This document shows positions 27,938-36,919 of a stretch of DNA of 64,000 bases, in pieces (positions within the stretch are counted from its first letter, which is position 1; each line of letters starts with the position of its first letter). The stretch is from positions 1-64,000 of the forward strand of contig CALEDV010000063.1 of the NCBI GenBank assembly GCA_937949555.1, given 5' to 3'. The notes below the pieces were generated by a model. That model did not search any database. It saw nothing but the letters and a program-made list of their open reading frames with translations, and was not told the origin of the DNA. The position numbers were made by a program, and so were the translations under genes. The DNA is from an uncultured bacterium (GTDB lineage: Bacteria > Nitrospirota > Thermodesulfovibrionia > Thermodesulfovibrionales > Dissulfurispiraceae).

Positions 27938-30190
27938 TTAGAGGCATCCTTCGTTCATGCAAAGGACAACAAGCTCCCCCTCAGCCACATCAACCTTAAC
28001 AGCGCCTCCCTTTAGGAGATTTCCAAAGAGCATCTCCTCCGATATCCTGTCGGTTATCTTTTCCTGTATGAGTCTTGCAAGGGGCCTGGCGCCGTAAATA
28101 GGGTCAAACCCCCTTTGGGCAAACCAATCGCGGGCAGCCCCGGTCACCTCTAAAAGGACCCTCTTTACCTTTAATTTGTCGGCTATCTCCGATAGGAACT
28201 TATCAACAATAGAGAGCACTATCTCTTTGCTAAGGGCATTAAAGTTGACAATGGCATCGAGCCTGTTTCTAAATTCAGGGGAGAATATCCTTTTGACTGC
28301 CTCTTCTGACTTTGATACCCTGTCTGCATCCCTATCGCCAAATCCTACTACCCCCTTTACCACATCAGAGGCGCCGGCATTAGATGTCATGATGAGTATG
28401 ATGTTCTTGAAATCAGCCCTTTTGCCATTGTTGTCGGTCAAAGTGGCATAGTCCATTATCTGAAGCAGTATATTAAAAACATCCTGATGTGCCTTCTCTA
28501 TCTCATCCAAAAGCAGCACCGCATGGGGAGTTTTCCTGACAGCCTCTGTAAGGAGTCCGCCCTGATCAAAACCCACATATCCTGGAGGAGCTCCAATCAG
28601 CCTTGAAACGGTATGCCTTTCCATGTATTCGCTCATGTCAAAGCGTATAAACTTAATCCCCAGTATGGCTGCAAGCTGTTTTGAGAGTTCTGTCTTGCCC
28701 ACCCCTGTGGGGCCTGTAAATAAAAAGGAGCCAATAGGTCTATCGGCGTTTGAAAGTCCAGCCTTTGACCTGTTGACCGATCTCACTACCGCATCAATGG
28801 CGCTGTCTTGTCCAAATACCCTCCTGCGTAGTTCTGAGGATAAGGTTTTCAGCCTCTTGGTATCTGACCCCGTTAGATGTCTTTGAGGTATTTTGGCTAT
28901 TGATGCCACTATCCGTTCAATATCCTTTCCTGTAATAAGCCGAGGTGCCTTTGCCTTATCCTTGAGTTTGCGCAGTGCGCCTGCCTCATCAATAACATCA
29001 ATTGCCTTGTCGGGCAGATGTCTATCGTTGATATATTTGTCTGAAAGTTCAACAGCCTTTTTTAATGCCTCTGTGGTATAAAGAACGCCATGAAACTCCT
29101 CGTAATAATTCTTAATCCCCCTTATTATCTCTATAGTATCAGCCACTGAGGGCTCGGTTATGTCAAGCCTTTGAAAGCGCCTTGAAAGCGCCCTGTCTTT
29201 GTCAAAGTGATTTCTAAACTCCTCATAGGTAGTAGCTCCTATGCACCTTATTTTTCCATCCATAAGCACAGGCTTTAAGATGTTAGATGCGTCTAAGGAA
29301 CTCCCGCTTGCAGAGCCTGCGCCAACAATAGTATGTATTTCGTCAATGAAGAGTATGGGATTTTTTACCTCTCCTAATCTCTTGATGGTCTCCTTTAAGC
29401 GTGCCTCAAAATCTCCCCGATACTTTGTCCCAGCCAGAAGAGAACCCATATCAAGGGCATAGATACTACAGTCTTGCAAGAGTGATGGCACCTTGCGTTG
29501 AAATACCATCAGGGCAAAGCCCTCCACAATAGCGGTTTTGCCCACACCAGGCTCTCCCACGAGCACAATGTTGTTTTTTCGGCGTCTGGATAGCACCTGT
29601 ATTATTCTTTGCACCTCCTGTTGTCTGCTTATCAGGGGGTCAATCCCGCCCCTTGATGCACGTTCCAGTAGATTCACTGTGAAGTACTCAAGGGGATTTT
29701 TCTTGTCAGAGGTTCTTTGCTCGTCCTGCTCTGCCCCTTCAGGCATTACGCCGCCTGTCTTTGAAATCCCATGGGAGATGTAATCCAGTATGTCCATCCT
29801 TGTAATCCCTTCGCTCTCAAGAACATATTTTGCGTAGGATTCCTGTTCCATAAAGATGAAGGCAAGCATATCTCCGGCGTCGGCCTCTATCTTGTTCGAG
29901 GACTTTACATGATTTACAGCCCGTTGAATAACCCTCTGAAAACCGACGGTTACCTTTGGAATGCCTGTGGTATCCATCCCATGGATCCTTCTGACATTAT
30001 CAGAGATAAACTGCAGCAGCCTACGCTTCATCCTTTCTATATCGCCGCCACAGTTGATAATTATTTCAACACCCCTTGCATCATACAGAATAGACAGGAG
30101 TAAATGTTCAATAGTCAGGTATTCACATCGTTCCTTTTGAGCATTTTTTATAGTTGCCTCAATTATCAGTTCTAATTCTTTGTTAATCAT
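27938..30190 (-). CDS. clpA: ATP-dependent Clp protease ATP-binding subunit ClpA
   Basis: This AAA+ unfoldase of about 750 residues feeds proteins to ClpP. It has the ClpA N domain (about 1-150), AAA1 (GEPGVGKTAIVEG; FIDEIHTIVGAG) and AAA2 (TGPTGVGKTELSKQLA; LLDEIEKAH). It lacks the long middle coiled coil of ClpB. The start at 30190 (MINKELELIIEAT) fits the family and overlaps the clpS stop by four bases (ATGA). No clpP is in the window. Confidence 0.94.
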   Translation of the reverse strand: MINKELELIIEATIKNAQKERCEYLTIEHLLLSILYDARGVEIIINCGGDIERMKRRLLQFISDNVRRIHGMDTTGIPKVTVGFQRVIQRAVNHVKSSNKIEADAGDMLAFIFMEQESYAKYVLESEGITRMDILDYISHGISKTGGVMPEGAEQDEQRTSDKKNPLEYFTVNLLERASRGGIDPLISRQQEVQRIIQVLSRRRKNNIVLVGEPGVGKTAIVEGFALMVFQRKVPSLLQDCSIYALDMGSLLAGTKYRGDFEARLKETIKRLGEVKNPILFIDEIHTIVGAGSASGSSLDASNILKPVLMDGKIRCIGATTYEEFRNHFDKDRALSRRFQRLDITEPSVADTIEIIRGIKNYYEEFHGVLYTTEALKKAVELSDKYINDRHLPDKAIDVIDEAGALRKLKDKAKAPRLITGKDIERIVASIAKIPQRHLTGSDTKRLKTLSSELRRRVFGQDSAIDAVVRSVNRSKAGLSNADRPIGSFLFTGPTGVGKTELSKQLAAILGIKFIRFDMSEYMERHTVSRLIGAPPGYVGFDQGGLLTEAVRKTPHAVLLLDEIEKAHQDVFNILLQIMDYATLTDNNGKRADFKNIILIMTSNAGASDVVKGVVGFGDRDADRVSKSEEAVKRIFSPEFRNRLDAIVNFNALSKEIVLSIVDKFLSEIADKLKVKRVLLEVTGAARDWFAQRGFDPIYGARPLARLIQEKITDRISEEMLFGNLLKGGAVKVDVAEGELVVLCMNEGCL

Positions 30191-30501
30191 TCTGGCTCCA
30201 TAACGCATTTAAGGGGAAACCCGTTTTTTTTCGCAGCGCTAATAACCTCTTGCACCTTTGTCTCCGCAATCTCAAAGGTGTATAAACCTACTACCCCTCT
30301 GCCATTATTATGCACCTGCAGCATGATAGAAGTTGCCTCAAGGGTACTCTTGCCAAAGATGTGCTCCAGTATAAAAACCACAAAATCCATAGTTGTATAA
30401 TCATCGTTCAATAAAAGGACTTTGTATAGTTGAGGCTTTTTGACCCTTGAGGAGGTCTCATGCTCCGGTTGAATGCCCAAAGTGGATGCTGATCTTTCCA
30501 T
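30187..30501 (-). CDS. clpS: ATP-dependent Clp protease adaptor ClpS
   Basis: This adaptor of about 104 residues delivers N-degron substrates to ClpA. The core motif YKVLLLNDDYTTMDFVVFIL is the ClpS ligand-binding signature, and VHNNGRGVVGLYTFEIAE is also typical. The start at 30501 has GGGGAGG at a good distance; the frame extends further upstream but would run into the fmdB gene. It is translationally coupled to clpA. Confidence 0.93.
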   Translation of the reverse strand: MERSASTLGIQPEHETSSRVKKPQLYKVLLLNDDYTTMDFVVFILEHIFGKSTLEATSIMLQVHNNGRGVVGLYTFEIAETKVQEVISAAKKNGFPLKCVMEPE

Positions 30502-30517
30502 TGTTATTGCCTCCCCT

Positions 30518-30721
30518 CTACTTGCAGGAACTGCATGAACCCGATGAGCAGGAGGCACAGCCAGAGGAGGTCTGTTTTTCCACTCCACTCATGCCAAAGA
30601 GGGAAAACTTCTTGGTTACCTCCTCGGTGAAACACTTTGGACACTTAACCGATGTGTCCCCGTAAATTAGCTTCTCAAACTCCTCGTTGCATCTTTCGCA
30701 TTTGTACTCGTAAATAGGCAT
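30518..30721 (-). CDS. FmdB-type zinc-ribbon protein
   Basis: This 67-residue protein has the FmdB zinc ribbon MPIYEYKCERCNEEFEKL...VKCPKC. A serine/cysteine-rich tail (CASCSSGSCSSCK) is common in this family. FmdB proteins are putative regulators of unclear function. The gene lies between gspG and clpS. Confidence 0.9.
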   Translation of the reverse strand: MPIYEYKCERCNEEFEKLIYGDTSVKCPKCFTEEVTKKFSLFGMSGVEKQTSSGCASCSSGSCSSCK

Positions 30722-30732
30722 GGTTATTTCTC

Positions 30733-31158
30733 CTATTGCCAGCTAAGGATGTCCTCATCCTCGCCTTCTCCGCCAGGTTTTCCGTCTCTGCCATAGGAAT
30801 AAAGGTCATAATCTCCGTGGCTGCCTGGCTGCTGGTATATATAAGGTTTACCCCATGGGTCTAAGGGGAGACCCTTTTTGAGATAGGGTCCCTGCCACTT
30901 TTCAACGCCTGGGTTTGACATCAAGGCATTGAGTCCCTGATCAGTGGTAGGATAGAGTCCAGTATCCAATCTATAGTGGTCTAATGCCTGCCCAATAAGC
31001 TCAATCTGAGCCTTTGCCGCAGCCTGCTTGCCCTTGCCTAATTTGGGAAAGAGCTTAGGCGCCACGAGGGCAGCCAAGAGACCGATTATTACCATAACCA
31101 CAAGCAGTTCTACTAAGGTAAAACCCCTGCTTGACCTGAGCATTTTATTGAAAAGCAC
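30733..31158 (-). CDS. gspG: Type II secretion major pseudopilin GspG
   Basis: This 141-residue prepilin has a short basic leader, the cleavage site RG/FTLVELLVVMVIIGLLA, and the GspG globular domain with the calcium-site region near PGSHGDYDLYSYGRDG. It is the main building block of the type II secretion pseudopilus. The start is GTG at 31158 with GGGAGG seven bases before it. No other gsp gene is adjacent, so the rest of the system must be elsewhere. Confidence 0.92.
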   Translation of the reverse strand: MLFNKMLRSSRGFTLVELLVVMVIIGLLAALVAPKLFPKLGKGKQAAAKAQIELIGQALDHYRLDTGLYPTTDQGLNALMSNPGVEKWQGPYLKKGLPLDPWGKPYIYQQPGSHGDYDLYSYGRDGKPGGEGEDEDILSWQ

Positions 31159-31232
31159 TTCACTACCTCCCTATCGTTGTGTTATTTTTCTATATTATAG
31201 CAGATAGCTTTGAGGCGTCAATTTACAAAAAC

Positions 31233-33071
31233 ATGGATCCTCTTTTCCATAAAATAATATCTAAAGATTCTAAGGGTACGCCTGATCTGACAAAGGCTCC
31301 GCCTTTAGCCGGCGTTTATATATTTCGTGGGCAAAGGGGAAGGATACTTTACATTGGCAAGGCAAAGAACCTCAAGAATAGGCTCAAGGCTTATTTTGCC
31401 GATAATCCTTCATTAGATATAAGAAAGGCATCTATGGTTAAGCTCATTAGAGATACCCAATGGATTGTGACCGATTCAGAATTAGAGGCGCTTATATTAG
31501 AATCTAACCTAATTAAAGAGCACAGGCCCCCTTTTAACATAGTATTAAGGGATGACAAGCATTACCCATACCTCAGGATTACCCTAAAGGAGAGATGGCC
31601 CAGGATTGAGGTTGTAAGGAGGATTCAAGAGGACGGTAATTTATACTTTGGTCCCTATGTGCCCTCCCAGTCAATGTGGGAGGCCCTATCGGTTATAAGA
31701 AGACATTTTATGATAAGGAAGTGCCGGCATAACATTGACAAACCTACTCGTCCCTGTATACAGCATCAAATGCATCGCTGTCCTGCACCCTGTGCGGGTT
31801 TGATTACAGAAGAGCAATACCTGTCTAATGTGGAGGATGTAGTGCTCTTTCTGAATGGAAAAAGGACAGAGCTCTTAGAGAGATTCAAAGAAAAAATGGA
31901 ATTGCTCTCAGAGAATCTACTCTTTGAAGAGGCAGCCCTGATGCGGGATAAGATACAAAGACTGGAAAGGGCATTGGAACAGCAAAAGGTGTTGTCTCCT
32001 GAATTAGGTGATTTGGATGTCTTGGGATGGGACCTTGATAGGGAACTGAAAAATGCGGTCTTTAATGTGCTATTTATTAGAAAAGGACTGCTTATTGGGG
32101 CAAAAAACTTCTTCTTCCGAAGGCTTTCAACCTCAAATAAAGAGGAGATTGTGGAGTCCTTCATAAAGGGTTTTTATGGTAAAGATGCGCTTCCTCCTCC
32201 GGTGATCATTATGCAGTCTCTCTTTGAGGACATACAAATATATGAGCAATGGCTCAAACTAAAGCGTCAGGGCGATGTTGTAATCCGTGAAGCAATTACC
32301 AACAAAGAATTGGAGATTGTAGCAATGGCCGCTAACAATGCGCTCCTGCATAGAACCATGGAGACAAAGGATTTACCATTGCCGAAGGTTGTACAACTGA
32401 AGGAACGTCTCAACTTGAAGGCAGTACCACGCAAAATAGGGGTCTTTGATATATCTACCCTTAGCGGCAGCGAATCCTCAGGGGGATTCATTTATTGGGA
32501 ACAGGGAGAGTTCAAAAAGGACCTTTACCGTCACTTAAAAATCAAGACATTAAAGGGGATTGATGACTTGGCGATGATGGCAGAAACTATTCAGAGGGTA
32601 ATGGCTAAGATAGAGGCACCTGACAGACCCTCATTAATCATAATTGATGGCGGAAGGACCCATCTTGAGGTTGCCATAGACACATTAAATAGGATTGGTT
32701 TAAATAGCATTGATGTGGTCTCAATAGCAAAGAAACCTGACAGGGTATTTCTGCCCACAGGAGAGGTTGTTGATATAGAGGACAGACAGCAGTCATCACT
32801 GCTTTTGAAATCCTTAAGAAATGAGGCACACCGGTTTGTCATAACCTTCCATAGGGGTCAGAGAGACAGGAGGTTCTTGTCATCGCCCCTTGAAGGCATT
32901 CCTGGATTAGGGCCAAAGAGGAGGCTCGCCCTCTTAAGGCATTTTGGCAGCATTGGAGCGATAAAGAGTTCCTCTGTGGAGGAGATATCAAAGTTAAAGG
33001 GATTTAGCGAAAAAATGGCTGAAAAAGTATATAGCTCCATAAATAAATCTAATAATAACGCACCCCTTTGA
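31233..33071 (+). CDS. uvrC: UvrABC system protein C
   Basis: This nucleotide-excision-repair endonuclease of about 612 residues makes the two incisions around DNA damage. It has the N-terminal GIY-YIG domain (GVYIFRG...ILYIGKAKNLKNRL), a central UVR motif (LLFEEAALMRDKIQRLE), the RNase H-like C-terminal nuclease (FDISTLSGSESSGG; IIDGGRTHLEVA) and a helix-hairpin-helix end (IPGLGPKRRLALLRHFGS). The ATG at 31233 fits the family length; the frame opens 18 codons earlier. Confidence 0.94.
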   Translation: MDPLFHKIISKDSKGTPDLTKAPPLAGVYIFRGQRGRILYIGKAKNLKNRLKAYFADNPSLDIRKASMVKLIRDTQWIVTDSELEALILESNLIKEHRPPFNIVLRDDKHYPYLRITLKERWPRIEVVRRIQEDGNLYFGPYVPSQSMWEALSVIRRHFMIRKCRHNIDKPTRPCIQHQMHRCPAPCAGLITEEQYLSNVEDVVLFLNGKRTELLERFKEKMELLSENLLFEEAALMRDKIQRLERALEQQKVLSPELGDLDVLGWDLDRELKNAVFNVLFIRKGLLIGAKNFFFRRLSTSNKEEIVESFIKGFYGKDALPPPVIIMQSLFEDIQIYEQWLKLKRQGDVVIREAITNKELEIVAMAANNALLHRTMETKDLPLPKVVQLKERLNLKAVPRKIGVFDISTLSGSESSGGFIYWEQGEFKKDLYRHLKIKTLKGIDDLAMMAETIQRVMAKIEAPDRPSLIIIDGGRTHLEVAIDTLNRIGLNSIDVVSIAKKPDRVFLPTGEVVDIEDRQQSSLLLKSLRNEAHRFVITFHRGQRDRRFLSSPLEGIPGLGPKRRLALLRHFGSIGAIKSSSVEEISKLKGFSEKMAEKVYSSINKSNNNAPL

Positions 33072-33122
33072 TATGCTATGATTATCTTCAAATTTCACAA
33101 AAAATAGAGGGGGACGGACACT

Positions 33123-34484
33123 ATGCAATGTGCAAGACTTCAATTTACAGCAGCACTAATTGTAATGGCTGTAATGTTTATTATGGGCTCTATTACAACA
33201 GCCCATAGTTCAGGTTATGCTTTGATTGAGCAGGGGGTTAGCGGATTGGGTAATGCCTATGCGGGAGGCGCTGCAAGCGCCCTTGACGCTACCACGATAT
33301 TTTTCAATCCTGCTGGATTGACAAGACTGAACCAACCTCAGTTTGTGGGTGCAGGACACATAATTATACCCAGCGCCAAGTTTACCAATGAAGGCTCGAC
33401 TCATATACTACAACCGATGACAGGGGTTCCCCTCAGGGGAGATAACGGAAACGATGCAGGCATTACTGCACTGGTTCCTAACCTCTATGTATCCATGCCT
33501 ATAGGCAATAAGTTAGCCCTTGGCTTGGGAATCAACTCCCCCTTTGGTCTTGAGACAGACTATGGCAATACTTGGGTTGGAAGATACCATGCCATAAAAT
33601 CGGCGATGCTTACTATCAACATAAATCCATCAGTAGCCTATAAACTGACAGACCGACTCAGTTTAGGGGCAGGCGTAAGCATTCAATATATCAAGGCAGA
33701 ATTAACCAATGCCATAGACTTTGGGACTATGGATGCCCTTGGCGTATTCAGACCCATAACAATGGGGCTTATTCCTCAGGGTGCCGATGGTTTTGCGAAA
33801 CTCAAAGGCGATAGCTGGGGTGTAGGCTTCAATGTTGGAGCGCTCTATGAGTTTACTAAGGACACCAGGGTAGGTATTACCTACCGTTCAAGGATAAAAC
33901 AAAAATTAAAGGGCGATTCTGAGTTTTCAGGGGTCCCTTCAGCCCTTGGCATACTGCCTGTGTTTAAAAATGGCGGCATAAAGGCAGATGTAACCCTTCC
34001 AGACTCAGCCTCTGCGAGTATATATCACAATATAAATGACCAATGGGCAATAATGGCAGATGTTACCTGGACAGGATGGAAGTCCTTTGATGAGCTTCGT
34101 ATTAGATTTGATAACCCAGCACAGGCAGATTCAGTGGTTACCACAAGCTGGAAAAACTCAATGCGTTATTCCCTCGGCGCCTCATACAAGCCAATAGAAA
34201 AACTCACTTTACGCACAGGAGTTGCCTATGATGAGACCCCTATACCAGATGCCCAGCACAGGACTCCAAGGATACCAGACACAGACAGGACATGGATTGC
34301 CTTTGGGGCAGGATACAAAGTATCTGATAAGGTTACCATTGATGGCGGATATGTGCACATATTCTTTAAAGATGCCTATACTGCAAAGACACCTGTAGGA
34401 GAGGATGCAATAAGGGGAGGTCTCAATGGCTCCTATAAGGGTCATGTAAACATCCTTAGCCTACAGATGACTTACAATTTTTAA
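33123..34484 (+). CDS. OmpP1/FadL/TodX family outer-membrane transporter
   Basis: This 453-residue outer-membrane beta-barrel has a signal peptide (about 1-30). Directly after it stands the FadL-type N-terminal region GYALIEQGVSGLGNAYAGGAA...TIFFNPAGLTRL. Such proteins take up long-chain fatty acids or other hydrophobic molecules. The acyl-CoA ligase gene follows after two bases, which supports a fatty-acid uptake and activation pair. Confidence 0.93.
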   Translation: MQCARLQFTAALIVMAVMFIMGSITTAHSSGYALIEQGVSGLGNAYAGGAASALDATTIFFNPAGLTRLNQPQFVGAGHIIIPSAKFTNEGSTHILQPMTGVPLRGDNGNDAGITALVPNLYVSMPIGNKLALGLGINSPFGLETDYGNTWVGRYHAIKSAMLTININPSVAYKLTDRLSLGAGVSIQYIKAELTNAIDFGTMDALGVFRPITMGLIPQGADGFAKLKGDSWGVGFNVGALYEFTKDTRVGITYRSRIKQKLKGDSEFSGVPSALGILPVFKNGGIKADVTLPDSASASIYHNINDQWAIMADVTWTGWKSFDELRIRFDNPAQADSVVTTSWKNSMRYSLGASYKPIEKLTLRTGVAYDETPIPDAQHRTPRIPDTDRTWIAFGAGYKVSDKVTIDGGYVHIFFKDAYTAKTPVGEDAIRGGLNGSYKGHVNILSLQMTYNF

Positions 34485-34486
34485 AT

Positions 34487-36013
34487 ATGCAGCTCCAGGA
34501 ACGATTTATTAGGATAGCTCGTCAGTTTCAAGGCAAGCTTGCCTTTAACGACCGTTTCTCTGACAAAAAGGTTTCCTATGGAAAATCCTTAGTGGTGTCT
34601 CTTTTGTTTGCCCGCAAATTCAGGCAATTCAGAGACAATTTTATAGGCATAATGATCCCTACCTCAGCAGGCTGTGCCTTTTCAGTGCTTGGAGCACTGA
34701 TGGCAGGCAAAAGGCCCGTTATGATCAATTATTCCACTGGAGCGGCAAACAATGCCCGTTATGCCCAAAAAAAATGCGGTTTCCACAACATTATTACCTC
34801 TAAGGCACTCCTTGAAAAAATAAATTGTCCTGTTGTTGAAGGAATGGTCTTCATTGAAGACCTTGCGGAGACAATCACCACAAGGGATAAGCTAAGGGCA
34901 GCCCTCGCCTCAAGGATGCCCCTTAGATTTCTCTTAAGATATGCCCACTGCGGTAGTGAAGAGGAGACTGCCGCAGTGTTATTTACCAGCGGCAGTGAAA
35001 AGGACCCCAAGGCTGTAGAATTGACACACAAAAACATAAGGTCCAACATAGAGGCCTTTAGTGCTATTTTTAACCTCAACCATAAAGATGTAATGTTTGC
35101 TAATCTTCCCTATTTCCATGTCTTTGGTCTAACTGTAAATCTATGGACACCTCTCTATCACGGGATGACTATTGTTTCCTATGCAAATCCCTTAGACTTT
35201 CAGAAGGTCTGTCAGATAGTAAGGGAAGAGCAACCAACTGTAATGGCAGCCACACCGAGCTTCTGGTGGGGATATCTCAAGAAGTCCGAAAGGGGCGATT
35301 TTAAGAGCCTGAGGGTCATGATGAGCGGGGCAGACAAATGTCCCCAATCACTGCGTGATGGTTTTATGGAAAAGCACTCTATCAACCTTCTTGAAGGCTA
35401 TGGAGCCACAGAGACTTCTCCTGTGATCTCTGTTAATACCCCTGAGCACAACAAGCCTGGCAGTATAGGCAAACCACTGCCTGGGGTAGAGGTTAAGATT
35501 GAAAACTACGAGACAGGCGATGAATGCAAGAGGGGCGAGATTGGCAGGATACTCGTTAAGGGTGATCTAGTGATGAAGGGTTACTACAACGATATAGAAG
35601 AAACAGCCATGAGGGTTAGGCATGGCTGGTATGACACCGGAGATATGGGTTTTATTGATGAGGAGGGGTATCTCTGGCACTCAGGCAGGCTAAAAAGATT
35701 TATCAAGGTGGGTGGTGAAATGGTGTCCCTTGTGAAGGTTGAAGAGGAGTTAGAGAAACTCCTTCCACAGGGGGTAAGCTGCTGTGTAGTGGAGTCTGCA
35801 GATGAGATAAAGGGCGCAAGGGTGGTGGCAGCAGTAACAGAGAAGATAGATGAGCGGAAGATATTGAAGCAACTTGCCCACACACTTCCTAATATCGCTG
35901 TGCCTAAACACTTTGTGGTCCTCGAGGAGCTCCCTAAAATGGGTAGTGGCAAGATTGACTTCCGCCAGGTTACTGAAAAGGTCAGGGAGCTTTTAAGGAC
36001 CTCTAAGGGTTAA
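34487..36013 (+). CDS. AMP-binding long-chain acyl-CoA/ACP ligase
   Basis: This 508-residue adenylate-forming enzyme has the AMP-binding core AVLFTSGSEKDPKAVELTH, the A5 motif EGYGATETSPV, and the A7-A8 region WYDTGDMGFIDEEGYLWHSGRLKRFIKVGGE. The lysine of A10 lies near the end (MGSGKIDFRQ). It resembles the ligase half of Aas-type acyltransferase/synthetases more than classical FadD. It should activate a fatty acid with ATP, using substrate delivered by the FadL-like porin encoded just before it. Confidence 0.9.
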   Translation: MQLQERFIRIARQFQGKLAFNDRFSDKKVSYGKSLVVSLLFARKFRQFRDNFIGIMIPTSAGCAFSVLGALMAGKRPVMINYSTGAANNARYAQKKCGFHNIITSKALLEKINCPVVEGMVFIEDLAETITTRDKLRAALASRMPLRFLLRYAHCGSEEETAAVLFTSGSEKDPKAVELTHKNIRSNIEAFSAIFNLNHKDVMFANLPYFHVFGLTVNLWTPLYHGMTIVSYANPLDFQKVCQIVREEQPTVMAATPSFWWGYLKKSERGDFKSLRVMMSGADKCPQSLRDGFMEKHSINLLEGYGATETSPVISVNTPEHNKPGSIGKPLPGVEVKIENYETGDECKRGEIGRILVKGDLVMKGYYNDIEETAMRVRHGWYDTGDMGFIDEEGYLWHSGRLKRFIKVGGEMVSLVKVEEELEKLLPQGVSCCVVESADEIKGARVVAAVTEKIDERKILKQLAHTLPNIAVPKHFVVLEELPKMGSGKIDFRQVTEKVRELLRTSKG

Positions 36014-36018
36014 TCAAG

Positions 36019-36600
36019 ATGCCCTTTTGTTCCAATTGCGGCAATAACCTCCCTGCAGACAGCCGTTTCTGCCCGCACTGTGGTAAAGGCACTGAATCTG
36101 CTCAGTTGGCTTCTCGGTTCTTTGCACAGAGAGACAATGTTGTCACAGAAGAAGACCTCCGTGCCTTTATAGGTCCAAGGGCTGAAAAATATTTAGCAAA
36201 ATTTAGACTTTTTCAGGTCAACGGCATTGAAAACTTTGCCTTTACCTGGCACTGGCCTGCCTTCTTCTTTGGCTTCTGGTGGATGCTTTATAGGAAATTG
36301 TATCTATGGTCTCTTGCAGCCTTTATCATAGCCTTCATCCCCTATGCTGGTTTTGCGGGGATGATAGCATGGGGTATTACTGGAAACTACATATACTACA
36401 AACATGCCTCCTCAAAGATACTATCCCTCAGACAAAGGCATTCTTTCTCAGAACTCACCTCGACGATTTCTCAGATTGGAGGAGTCAACAGGTGGATTGT
36501 TGTAGTCGCTCTCACAATAACCCTATTGGGATTGATTTCAGGTATATTGTTTTCTCTTTTTGGAGGCCTTTCTACACTGGAGCGCATATATTGGATATAG
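36019..36600 (+). CDS. Zinc-ribbon protein with DUF2628 membrane domain
   Basis: This 193-residue protein has an N-terminal zinc ribbon (FCSNCGN...FCPHCGKG, residues 3-23). A middle region follows, with the DUF2628-like sequence WHWPAFFFGFWWMLYRKLY and about three membrane helices. Function is unknown. It starts five bases after the ligase gene and is likely cotranscribed with it. Confidence 0.82.
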   Translation: MPFCSNCGNNLPADSRFCPHCGKGTESAQLASRFFAQRDNVVTEEDLRAFIGPRAEKYLAKFRLFQVNGIENFAFTWHWPAFFFGFWWMLYRKLYLWSLAAFIIAFIPYAGFAGMIAWGITGNYIYYKHASSKILSLRQRHSFSELTSTISQIGGVNRWIVVVALTITLLGLISGILFSLFGGLSTLERIYWI

Positions 36601-36602
36601 TA

Positions 36603-36827
36603 ATGAGAGGTAAAAGCGGTGAAATAGATATTAAGCAAGACCTATGCAAGGGTTGTGGATACTGCATTGTAGCATGTCCTAATGGGTGCATAACGGAAGG
36701 TGCTGCATTAAATTCATCAGGATACATGGTCGTCCATTTCTCAAACCCTGCCAACTGCACTGGATGTGCTGCCTGTGCAGTTATGTGCCCTGAGGTAGCT
36801 ATTGAGGTATGGAAATATAAATCTTAA
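36603..36827 (+). CDS. Two-cluster 4Fe-4S ferredoxin
   Basis: This 74-residue protein has two complete cluster motifs (CKGCGYCIVACP and CTGCAACAVMCP). The layout is that of the delta subunit of 2-oxoacid:ferredoxin oxidoreductases (KorD/VorD). No alpha, beta or gamma subunit gene is next to it, so it may act as a free ferredoxin or serve an enzyme encoded elsewhere. The start at 36603 is two bases after the previous stop; a longer frame from 36306 overlaps that gene and is unlikely. Confidence 0.85.
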   Translation: MRGKSGEIDIKQDLCKGCGYCIVACPNGCITEGAALNSSGYMVVHFSNPANCTGCAACAVMCPEVAIEVWKYKS

Positions 36828-36919
36828 GGCTTTATTGGATGTAATCTTAAGAGCACATAAGCAAATTTGATCCCTTTAGCTTTGATATTCTTCAATCCTC
36901 TAAGAGGTGTTTTTATCCT

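Noticed and set aside
30733-31158. A full type II secretion operon
   Set aside because: Only gspG is present; neighbours on both sides are unrelated genes.
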